NCBI GenBank assembly: GCA_007922305.1 | Contig: ML677386.1 | Location: 7,039,802-7,103,801, forward strand | Direction of reading: 5' to 3' | From: Dermatemys mawii | Lineage: Eukaryota > Chordata > Testudines > Dermatemydidae | Length of the DNA stretch: 64,000 nucleotides | Part shown: piece after piece, positions 57,501 through 64,000 of the stretch | Numbering within the stretch: the stretch's first letter is position 1 | Layout of the letters: every line of letters starts with the position of its first letter | The notes under the pieces: model-generated | What the model was told of the DNA's origin: nothing | The model's input: the letters and a program-made list of their open reading frames with translations, nothing else | Database searches by the model: none | Translations under genes and position numbers: made by a program

Positions 57501-58513
57501 AGTGGGGATCTACCCGCAACATGCCGAGCATGTGTACATCTTTAAGAGTTCCCTGGGTCACTTCCTACCTGCGCTGCCTTGCCTTCAGTATCCAGGGGTC
57601 CTCCAGTGTGTTCCCCTTCGGGACCGGCGTCGCGCTGGGCCTCAAGTGGCATCTCAGCTCGGCTGGCCTCTGGAACCCAGGAGCTTGGCTGTCCCTCTGC
57701 AGGAGCTAACAGCGTGGCTCCTTCCCCTCCGGCGGTGAGCCCCGACTGAGCTGCTCTGCAGGCTTTTATACTGGGCCTCCAGTCAGAGCATGCCCAGCAG
57801 AGCTTCTGGGGCATGGCCTCCTCGGCCCAGAGGGAAGGGTTACCCCCTGTGCTACCAGTGCGGAGCCACTCAGCCCTGTCACAGGGCCCTAAAAGCCCTC
57901 TTTCTAGCCAGAGGAGGATTCCCCTGGTACAGATAGCTGTATAGGCTGCCCTGTAATGATCCCTTGCAAGACCTAACATAACGTGTGCCAGGGTAGCATA
58001 CAGCACTGTGGAGAGTCTGGGCTGCCTTTTGGTCTATCAGGCAGCCTCAGAAGGCTGTCATAATTAGGTTCCCAAGACTGGCTAAGTTACACCAAAGGGC
58101 AGCCCAGGATGAGAAGGGCACAAAAAGCTAACTTAGCCCATCCTCATTGCCACATGCATAGCTCAAAATTTTGCCTTGAGTTTTCAGTTGCAGTTCCAAC
58201 TCTGAACTCTTGTCATAATGTATAGCCATTTGTTCTGATCACTTGTGAAAAGATGCTCTAAATTGTTTTTTGTATTTTTAAAGTATCTGAGCAACCAGCT
58301 GTAATTGGTTCTTACTAATGCTTTACACTCCCCTCCTGCCACTCTTCTCAACCCTTCTGTGAACATCAGTACTTGTACTTGGTTTATTGATCAAATTGTC
58401 TGTTCCTTTAGACACCCATGGAGCCTACCCTATAGTAAAGGAGTGGTTTGTGTACTTTGGGAATCCAATGGAGCAACCAGACCTTGTACACCCTATACCG
58501 CTTGACATCCCAG
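41534..58513 (+). CDS. FAM120B: FAM120B, constitutive coactivator of PPAR-gamma (5' part; runs off the window)
   Basis: Nuclear protein reported to coactivate PPAR-gamma and promote adipogenesis; the family (FAM120A/B/C) has an N-terminal XPG/FEN1-like PIN fold. Coding exons seen: 41534-42553 (exon body starts 41507), 45495-45675 and 58412-58513, joined in phases 0, 1 and 1, 434 codons plus one base. Diagnostic blocks: YTPESWVCGGQW, KRDEWVKRRLKNN, FFIPSGLATFTRFALKSLGQ, SLQEADYEVASYGLQ, LLGNDII, CSNTLEDELDTELP, YRPIRQ and VKEWFVYFGNP. The start has A at -3 and G at +4. Later exons (human protein about 910 aa) are not in the window; intron 4 runs past 64000. Exon 2 stops after 340 codons, so the long acidic repeat region known from human is absent here. 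Confidence 0.93.
43283..43560. mobile_element. MITE-like element, 'agggctatgtctacactac' family
   Basis: Left end AGGGCTATGTCTACACTAC; the right end read in reverse is TAGGGTATGTCTATATGGC. Related elements lie at 51316, 51858, 52866 and 63168. The interior holds an imperfect palindrome of 'gacataagttacaccgacat' type. No clear target duplication. Confidence 0.75.
43615..43680 (-). mobile_element. CR1 LINE 3' end, short
   Basis: 'tatcataggagtgtagggct' and 'ggaagggaccttgagatgtc' are the antisense of the CR1 terminus, same branch as 13320. Confidence 0.8.
45495..45675 (+). CDS. FAM120B: FAM120B exon 3
   Basis: 181 nt after a TTTGAACAG acceptor, opening LVKEQHIRAENYMVYN and ending ...LLESGK plus one base before GTAAGG (phase 1). 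It matches the conserved YNxxSxGExECSNTLEDEL segment of FAM120 proteins. Only 86 nt separate its donor from the left end of a 4.4-kb transposon insertion. Confidence 0.92.
46150..46910 (-). pseudogene. Penelope-like reverse transcriptase remnant
   Basis: The minus strand at 46662-46889 encodes RYMDDIFILWTDG (the RT catalytic YxDD box with PLE-style context) and then NINLLDTTISFNNG, the downstream PLE motif. Continuing toward 46400 in shifted frames are SQALRYNRI-type and REVDQIMEW-type pieces. Frameshifts and stops: inactive. Confidence 0.82.
46935..47120 (+). mobile_element. CR1 LINE 3' fragment, plus orientation
   Basis: 'gtacttcttcatacaact', 'gggtttcaaaaacatctg' and 'gactattaaccaggatgg' follow, on the plus strand, the CR1 3' region seen antisense at 47570-47720. 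Cut off at 47125 by the palindromic PLE fragment. Confidence 0.65.
47125..47345. repeat. Palindrome of two PLE ends (about 85-bp arms)
   Basis: Left arm 'tagactaacagattttaggg' to 'ctttcgtgggctaagaccca'; right arm the reverse complement, 'gggtcttagcccatgaaagc' to 'ccctaaaatctgttagtcta'. The centre is about 47249-47257. Both arms carry the GTGGG/CCCAC-GAAAGC signature, so two PLE termini are joined head to head. Confidence 0.9.
47810..48781 (-). pseudogene. CR1 ORF2 reverse transcriptase domain
   Basis: 323 uninterrupted codons. RT landmarks: TSQHGFCKGKSC, YLDFQKAFDKVPH, SGVPQVSVLGPILFNLFIND, the catalytic FADD box (KFADDTKL), WQMKFNVDKCKVMHFG, EKDLGVIVD and KANRMLGIIKKGIENK. The upstream frame (48729-49673) overlaps out of register, so a frameshift near 48770 separates it from its N-terminal half. 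Another near 47820 moves the last about 75 codons to a different frame. Confidence 0.93.
48729..49673 (-). pseudogene. CR1 ORF2, segment between endonuclease and reverse transcriptase
   Basis: 314 codons on the minus strand including PPWLKNHVKEAVRDKKASFK, FKYVRSRKPAKQPVGPL, NCNKSPGPASIHPRVLRELK and DWKIANVTTIFKKG, the CR1 linker and first RT motifs. Frame lost at both ends. Confidence 0.92.
49760..49865. repeat. Hairpin: inverted CR1 segment with 8-base loop
   Basis: Arms of about 50 bp: left 'cctgttatagttacctcttg', right 'caagaggtaactataacagg', with loop gcaagagc near 49806-49813 and only a few mismatches. Both arms derive from the same CR1 stretch, in opposite orientation. Confidence 0.9.
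49814..50030 (+). mobile_element. CR1 LINE, internally deleted, plus orientation
   Basis: Begins with the hairpin's right arm (ORF2 internal) and jumps near 49900 to the CR1 3' UTR ('tattggccactgttgtaag', 'gttagatggaccactgctc'), ending 'ttcttatgttctta'. Head to head with the minus-strand CR1 on its left. Confidence 0.75.
51316..51575. mobile_element. MITE-like element
   Basis: Ends AGAGCTTGTCTATACTGGC and, reversed, AGGGCTTGTCTATGCTGGC. Same general design as the 43283 element, different subfamily. Confidence 0.75.
51858..52137. mobile_element. MITE-like element
   Basis: Ends AAGGCTATGTCTACACTA and, reversed, TAGGCCTTGTTTACACTATC. The interior 'gggagagagttctcccattg' matches the element at 52866. 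Confidence 0.78.
52225..52860 (-). mobile_element. Penelope-like element 3' fragment with GIY-YIG C-terminus
   Basis: On the minus strand, 52860 to 52560 encodes pieces such as DIRNHNIQKPVGKHF and NRLQREAEELE, the end of the PLE GIY-YIG endonuclease and its tail. The terminal repeat follows, with CCGATGA, GTGGG/CCCAC and GAAAGCTTATGC (52286-52315). This copy links the terminal signature to the PLE class. Confidence 0.75.
52866..53100. mobile_element. MITE-like element
   Basis: 'tctagtctacactagaagcc' start, 'gggagagagttctcctgtca' and 'gattgacagaagttttacc' near the end; sister of the 51858 copy. It abuts the PLE fragment. Confidence 0.7.
53124..53560 (-). mobile_element. CR1 LINE 3' fragment
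   Basis: Antisense CR1 3' UTR, little diverged: 'catactgagtcagaccaaag', 'ggccaatgccaggtgcccca', 'gctaatagccattgatggac', then the start of the ORF2 C-terminus region. Confidence 0.88.
53810..53880. repeat. Short palindromic repeat
   Basis: 'tttttcaaaggtgcctaagg' next to 'aattcagtaggagttgaggg'. Related units lie at 54795-54850 and 56745-56880, the last clearly palindromic ('gattttcaaaggatcctgag' against 'ggccctttttgaaaatctca'). Confidence 0.55.
55300..55500 (+). mobile_element. Penelope-like element terminal repeat
   Basis: 'ctatttatacctgcccctgg' (likely promoter part), then CCGACGA (55370-55376), GTGGG...CCCAC, GAAA (55394-55397) and GCTTATGCTC, ending 'cagactaacatggctacc'. Same terminal family as 6040, 47125 and 52225. 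Confidence 0.75.
56745..56880. repeat. Palindromic dispersed repeat (about 135 bp)
   Basis: Outer arms 'gattttcaaaggatcctgag' and the reverse of 'ggccctttttgaaaatctca'; inner arms 'agcttccattgaatttctgt' against 'gggagctgggtgtgaaagtc'-type sequence. Family also at 53810 and 54795. Confidence 0.65.
57078..57420 (+). repeat. Minisatellite, 50-bp period, about seven units
   Basis: The anchor 'ggg(c/t)a(g/c)(t/c)gt' recurs at 57121, 57171, 57221, 57271 and 57321 exactly 50 bp apart, with imperfect units at both ends. Each unit has 'ggcccaatggccagagtcta' and 'gttgctccctgctctcgggg'. Fifty is not a multiple of three, so all frames read similar repeated peptides; none is a gene. Confidence 0.95.
58017..58107. 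repeat. Small inverted repeat (MITE-like)
   Basis: Arms CTGGGCTGCCTTTTGGT (58017-58033) and ACCAAAGGGCAGCCCAG (58091-58107), 17 bp with one mismatch and one offset, about 57 bp apart. No target duplication seen. Confidence 0.7.
58412..58513 (+). CDS. FAM120B: FAM120B exon 4
   Basis: 102 nt after a TTCCTTTAG acceptor, phase 1 in and out, encoding DTHGAYPIVKEWFVYFGNP and then a segment ending PLDIP before GTAGAA. Matches the conserved VKEWFVYPGNPL region of the human protein. The next exon is not in the remaining 5.5 kb. Confidence 0.88.
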
Positions 58514-60224
58514 GTAGAATAAAATTTCATCTTTACATTTAATTCTGAACTGATTAATGATATTATTTGAATATTTGGTTACAAATCTGTTTAGAAAATC
58601 TTTCATCAGATATTTGGTTGTGCAATCAAAAAGGACTATGAAAGACCAGTTGTTAAAATGTTAGTGCTGTATCTCCACAACTGCTTAGAATTGCACTGTG
58701 TGTTTAACAGTTTTAATCTCAGAATTTCATATTAATACTGTATTAAATTAAAATCTCACACAGTACTTGAGAAATTGACATTTGAAGCAGATGTGAACAA
58801 TTATTTAAAGAGTTCGAAAGGTATATTGCATTTGAGGACAAGGAAGCGAAAAGAGGCTGTTATACCAAACCATACGTAAATCTAAAAATTGTCCCATTTT
58901 CAAAACATGTAATTGGACCTCCTATGTGGTGCCTGGGAGTTCTTTTCTACTCTTTGTGGCCTGTACACTGTCTGCTTTCAATTTTTGCACTTCTTTGTTT
59001 CTTCTCTCTCTTTATTTTGCTTTAAGAAAAGGGACACATGTACCACGAGCATTTTGGCTATCTCATTATGATTGTAATATTAAGAGGACCGTTTTACATC
59101 TATAAAACATTTTTCATTCAAATGTTTTACACATTTTTAACTGCACGATTGGTCACACTGTATATGAATTGTCTGTCTACCACCGCAGTGCAGTTACCCC
59201 TGGGATTGAATGTGATATCTTTTTAATAGCACACAGCTGCACTGTAATAGTTGAGGATAGAAAGTGAACAATACCATATCCAGTTGCACTCTCAAAGGGC
59301 ATTCAGATTGGCCAAAAGCAGTTACCTAGCTGAAATGTATGGAAAATATATTTAGTGTAACACCTTTACGCTTATAACAAGTGTCTCAGGAGCTCAATTT
59401 TATCTCTCACTCAAAATGTGACATCTCCATTTATGTTGCACCCTCTAATAAAATACCAAACTTTGGTCCCAACTCCCAATCCTTTGGCAGTGAGCTATGT
59501 AGAAAGGGACCCCTGCAGAGATCATTATATGACTGGAGCCTATGTTGTAATAATAAAGCTGTGATAAAAATGACCAAATATAAGTAAGTTAGCCCTTTGG
59601 TCCAGTTTCCGACCAGGAATGAGCAGATGCAATTCCCATTGACTTTAATGGGACTTGTGTCTGCTTGCCTCAAGGATAATTTGGTCCTTAATTCTTTGTT
59701 CACATAGTGGAGGGAAAAAATGAACAGCCATCATGAGTTAAGGGGGTATTATGAATCATTGGCTAACCTGCCATTTTTTTTCTGTTTGTGTCATTATTTT
59801 AAAACATGGAATATTTATAATAGCTATCCTGCCTTGCCGCTTTCTGGAATTAGCAAGTGCTCCCATGAACTGTTTGGCATCAAATACTGCTTTTACTTTT
59901 CTTGTTTCATTTATGTACTTGGTTGTGTGTTTTTCTATTTTGGTTCTTTTTAAAATAAATAGGATATAGAAATGTGCCTCTGAGTTTACTTGACTATCAC
60001 ACAATCCAGTAAAGGAAATAACTGATAAGACCTACTTTTTTCCTTGACCCCTGAAGTCCTGTTAAGATGATATAAGAGGATGCCCCTTAAATCTGGTGAC
60101 CTTTCTACTTGTTCCAGCGCCCCTCGTCCCAAATTCACATTTTCCCTGCTGTTAGTGCACTCCTAAATATGCAGAATTTGAAAAACATGTGCTACTTATA
60201 TACCCTTCTTCTTCACAGTATCTG

Positions 60225-60420
60225 GGCACCTCAAAATCCTGAATGTATTTTATTCTTACAACACATCAGTGAGGTAACAAAGTATCCCTATTTTACAGGT
60301 GGGTAACTGAGGTGAAGGGTATTAAATGACTTCTCCAAAGTCGCAAAGGAAGTTTGTAGCTGAGCTATAAACTGAACCCAGGTTTCCTGAGTCCAAATCC
60401 AGTATTCTGTCCCAGAGACT
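60225..60420 (+). mobile_element. MIR-like SINE relic
   Basis: 'ccctattttacaggtgggta', 'atgacttctccaaagtcgca' and 'ctgaacccaggtttcctgag' in MIR order. Confidence 0.65.
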
Positions 60421-62006
60421 GTCCTTCCTACTGTAGAAATCTAGAGGTGTGATGATTGCACATTCAAATACAGATTGTAGGGGAATTCAGGAGAAAGGCA
60501 GCTGACTGGTGAATGAAATGGATCCAGAGATACCTAGGATAATATGAAACCATGGTATAAAAATCATTTGGTCTGTCTTATAAAGCTTTCACTTTATTTC
60601 ATTTGAGTATGCATTTACAGAGCACCACACCTTCACGTATTTTTTTATATATATATTTTAAATGGGGAAGAGGGTAAAATCTTTGTCCCAAATCTGTCCT
60701 GAACACTCAGTCTGAGGACTATGGCTAAATCTTCCCTTCCAAGTGGTGAGTTGGAGAAGGACTTATATAAAATGGCAGGTGCTCTGGCTACACCATTCAC
60801 CTTCGTGTTGAGAATAAGCATGAAGAATTTAAGTTCAAAATACAGGTTTAAAAGTATGTTTAAAAGTTTGTTTAAAGGTTTATTACTGAGTAATTAGTTA
60901 TTAGGGATGAATAAAAAGCTGATCTACTTAGAGAGCAGACTATTACAGAAAGGAAGGGTGACTTCTGGTGTTTATTTTTAGTGCTCTGTTTTCATTCCTT
61001 CAGAGAGCAAATATTTTTCTAATTTTTTTGCAGTCCATATTTATATGACTTAAATTCTCTCATGCAGCTTTTATTTTCCACTGTATGACTCTGATTCGTC
61101 AAATAAGGATGTCAGCAGCACATCACAGTTTTCAAATGGGAATCTTATTTGGAGATAAATTTAAAGATGTTATAGAAAGTTGGAATTCAAATCTGTCAAT
61201 CAAAGTCAGACCAACAAAAAAGAGGAAATCTTGATAGATTCTATTATTTGAACCACAGGCATTTGTAATATGTGTGGTGGGTTTTGGTTTTTTGTTTGGC
61301 TTTGGTTTTCTGCTGCAGATTTTGATAAAATATTTATCTTTTTTTAAAATTTTTGTATTCTATAAACATTTTATCACTTTCAAAGAAGAGTACTAAGAGA
61401 TTATGGATGAAATCCTGGCCCCGTTGAAATCGGTGTGAGTTTTGCTATTGATTTCACTATGGATAAGTTTTCACCTATATCGTTTCAGGTTTCTTAATTT
61501 GTTGAAGTGGTTAAAGAAAAAGGCTTTATTTTGACACACATTTGAAACTTTAATCTGGATCATTGCAGATATCAGAAATCTTCAAAAAAGACAGGAAAAG
61601 CACTACTAAAATATACTTGTTATGGGACATAAGACAGTAAGATTGTCTGAAAATCTTACACCTGATTGAAGATAGAATAGTAGTTTATAAAATAACTGGT
61701 GTTAAGGCTTCAAGAACAATAATTTAAGATATAGTGGGTGCATGTATACAAACACATCCTTATATGACCCAGCCCTGTGAAAGAGTCCCATCTGAAATTT
61801 TGGAGTGTCCCCTTTCATTTGAATGACTAGGGTATGGCTTTTCCCTTACTCTCCCTCACACATCTTAACAGAACAAAATTAAATTTAAACCCTAGATGAC
61901 TTTTGTTTTCTTTAATTTAATGGTTGAGCAAAGATGGACATAAAAATATAAAAGACCTATTAGGCTATTTTGTCCATCCTCCATGCTATATACTAGGGTG
62001 GTATAC

Positions 62007-62801
62007 TAGGGTGACCATGTGTCCAGTTTTTGAGCAGAACACCTGGTCAAAAATGGAACCTGGCAGCTCCGGTCAGCGCCATTGATTGTCTGGGTGGTGG
62101 TGCCACACAGCTGGGCTGGCAGCTCCCTGCTAGCCTCTGTGCCGTGCTGCTCCCAGGAAGCAGCCAGCATGTCCCCGCTCTGGCTCCTATGCCCAGGGGC
62201 AGCCAGTGGGGGCCCACACATTGCCCCAGCCCAAGTGCTGCCTCCACAGTTCCACTGGCTGGGGACCATGGCCAGTGGGACCTGTGGGGGCGGTGCCTGC
62301 GGATGGAGCAGGACACAGAGCTGCCAAGTCGTGCCTCCATGTAGGAGCTGGAGGAGGGACATGCCACTGATTCCGGGAGCTGCTTAAGGTAACTGCCGCC
62401 CGGAGCCTGCACCCCTAACTCCCTCCTGTGCCGCAACCCCCTGCCCCAGCCCTGATGCCCATCCCGCCCTCAAACTCCTCGATCCCAGCCAGGAGCGCCC
62501 CAAACCCCTCTTCCCTAATGCTGCCCCAGAGCCTGCAACCCCAGCCGGGACCCTCACTTCCCCCCTGTGCTACAACCCCCTGCCCCAGCCCTGATCCCTC
62601 TCCTGCCCTTCGAATCGCTCGGTCCAGCCCAGAGCCTGCATCGCCAGCCATTCCGCATCCCAGTGCCCTCAGCCAGCCTGGTGAAAATGAGTGAGTGAGT
62701 GACAGAGGGAGAGGGAATGGAGTGAGTGGGGGGACAGGGCCCTGGAGAAGGGGCAGGGCAAGGGTATTTGGTTTCGTGCTAGTAAAACGTTGGCAACCCT
62801 A
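62007..62801. mobile_element. hAT-like non-autonomous element (about 795 bp)
   Basis: Ends TAGGGTGACCATGTGTCC and, reversed, TAGGGTTGCCAACGTTTTAC. The flanks tggtatac and ggatatac form an imperfect 8-bp duplication. The GC-rich interior with Pro/Ser-rich open frames on both strands has no recognisable transposase. Confidence 0.7.
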
Positions 62802-63164
62802 GGATATACAAATCTGTTAAAGGAAAATGCATGTATATTTAATCTATATGTTCTGTCTTCCAGAAGTAATCTAGCAAATAAAACACTGATAAAACATTTC
62901 TAAAGGAGTTTAGATTTGATAACAGAGAAGTGAAGTGTGTTAGGAATGTACCATTTAATGAGTTTGAAAACATCGTTATCTCCTGAAGATAGCTGATTCA
63001 TTTGATGTTTTCAGGGTCTGTAGTTTACTACTGATTAAAAAGATACTTGGCAGCCTCAGCTGTCACAGACGTATTCTGATACTGCTTTTCATTTTGTTGC
63101 CAAAAGTATCTCAAATACTGTAGGTTAATTTAAATATAAGTCACTTCATATTAGAGGAGTCTGG

Positions 63165-63410
63165 GAGCTTGGCTACACTTCGAAATTTCACAGTGCTCCT
63201 TCAGCAGTGCTTTGAAGTGCGAGTGTGGCCACATGCAAGCCTGGTAATCCACCTCCACGAAGGGATTAGCTCCGAGTGCTGGGAGCATGGCTCCAAGAGC
63301 TCGGAGCCTGTCCTCACTAGCGCTTTAAAGCGCCCAGACGTGCTGCGCTCAGGGGGGTGATTTTTCACACCGCTGAGCCAGCAAGTTAGAGGCTATAGCC
63401 AAGCCCTGGA
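63165..63410. mobile_element. MITE-like element
   Basis: Starts AGCTTGGCTACACTTCGAAA; the right end reversed is AGGGCTTGGCTATAGCC. The interior 'agcgctttaaagcgccc' is palindromic. Member of the 'ggct..g.ctacact' group. Confidence 0.75.
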
Positions 63411-63687
63411 GGTACTTTCATTGTTGCAATCATTGGTTACTCCAGGCATATGTAATGGACATAACTGGCTTCAGAAGAGGGTAATTCAAAGATTTATTTT
63501 AAAGAGACAAATTTAAAAAATATTCTGGCTTGCAGTAGTAAACTTTAAAAGTGGCCAAGATTATTGACAGATTAGTGTTAAGTATTCCTGATAAGCTGTT
63601 ATCTAAAACCCTTCTTATAGTTGTTTTTTCATATACATGTAAATATAACTAAGATGTTTGTTTTATTATATTTTTATAATTATATTT

Positions 63688-64000
63688 TGTGACGGAGTCA
63701 GACCAGAAGGATATAGGAGAGTGCTGAAAGGCAGGTATATTAGTCTCAGGATGTGCAGGTCCCTGTTCCCTGGATAGCCAAACAAAGGCTACTCCAGGCC
63801 AATCAAGACACCTGGGGCCAATTAAGAACTTTCTAGAAAGGATTAGAAACAGCTAGCCTGATTGGGACACCTGAAGCCAATCAGGGACTGGCTGAAACCA
63901 CATAAAAACCTCCCAGTCAGTCAGGTGGGCTGTGGGTGTCAGGAGCTGTGGAAGGAAGTTATGCTGTTGGTGAGACTGAGTGGTGGACAACATATCAAAC
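63688..64000 (+). mobile_element. LTR-like interspersed repeat, second copy (cut by window end)
   Basis: Starts TGTGACGGAGTCAGACCAGA and follows the 13567 copy closely through 'gagtggtggacaacatatca', with one extra segment ('ccaattaagaactttctag') that the first copy lacks. Same orientation as the first copy. Confidence 0.85.

Larger units (their letters stand above)
45676..58411 (+). other. FAM120B: FAM120B intron 3
   Basis: 12.7 kb, largely mobile-element derived: nested PLE/CR1 insertion (45762-50172), three MITE-like elements (51316-53100), PLE fragments (52225-52860, 55300-55500), a CR1 end (53124-53560), a 50-bp minisatellite (57078-57420) and a small inverted repeat (58017-58107). Stretches 50184-51315, 53561-55260 and 55501-57000 are A/T-rich, with only short palindromic repeats recognisable. 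Confidence 0.8.
58514..64000 (+). other. FAM120B: FAM120B intron 4 (start)
   Basis: From the GTAGAA donor to the window edge. Contains a MIR-like relic (about 60225-60420), a hAT-like element (62007-62801), a MITE (63165-63410) and an LTR-like repeat (63688 on). I looked for the next coding segment and did not find it. Confidence 0.7.

Noticed and set aside
62006..62694. Overlapping Pro/Ser/Ala-rich open frames
   Set aside because: Inside the GC-rich hAT-like element; no transposase motif, frames overlap on both strands.
58514..64000. Further FAM120B exons
   Set aside because: Looked for the segment after PLDIP in frame with an acceptor; none found before the window end.

Overview
This window is vertebrate nuclear DNA, almost certainly from a turtle or a close sauropsid relative. 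The gene structures are split and animal-like. The repeats are the mix typical of Testudines: many CR1 LINE 3' ends, Penelope-like element (PLE) ends with the 'GTGGG..CCCAC-GAAAGCTTATGC' signature, short hAT-type MITEs with 8-bp target duplications, and MIR-like SINE relics. A 10-base N run at 24237-24246 shows it is a draft assembly. The species call is inferred from repeat flavour.

Two protein-coding genes are supported, arranged head to head. (1) DLL1 (Delta-like 1, Notch ligand) lies on the minus strand. Its ATG is at 28159 and its stop at 19838-19840. Eleven coding exons with consistent phases give a predicted 729-residue protein: signal peptide, MNNL, DSL, eight EGF-like repeats, one transmembrane helix, and an intracellular tail ending in the PDZ ligand IATEV. 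The last exon supplies only the final Val and the stop. (2) FAM120B (constitutive coactivator of PPAR-gamma) lies on the plus strand. It has a CpG-island promoter near 38.3-38.9 kb, a start codon at 41534, and coding exons at 41507-42553, 45495-45675 and 58412-58513; the rest lies beyond the window. DLL1 next to FAM120B matches the order on human 6q27.

Layout: 1-19.1 kb is the gene-free 3' flank of DLL1, rich in CR1, MITE and SINE relics. 19.1-28.2 kb is DLL1, with a CpG island over exons 1-2. 28.2-35.4 kb is the DLL1 promoter and upstream region, strikingly free of transposons and probably regulatory. 35.4-38.3 kb holds a hAT element and simple repeats. 38.3-64 kb is FAM120B, whose introns 2, 3 and 4 are loaded with repeats. 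These include a 4.4-kb nested PLE insertion with inverted ends and an 11-bp target duplication, a near full-length RT-bearing CR1, a 50-bp-period minisatellite, and a second copy of an LTR-like repeat at the right edge.

The two genes are not known to work together. DLL1 signals to Notch at the cell surface; FAM120B is a nuclear PIN/XPG-fold coactivator. The most interesting material is in the mobile elements (hammerhead-ribozyme-like cores in PLE ends, perfect hairpins made of LINE pieces) and in DLL1's 3' end (an open-frame 114-nt intron and a one-codon terminal exon).
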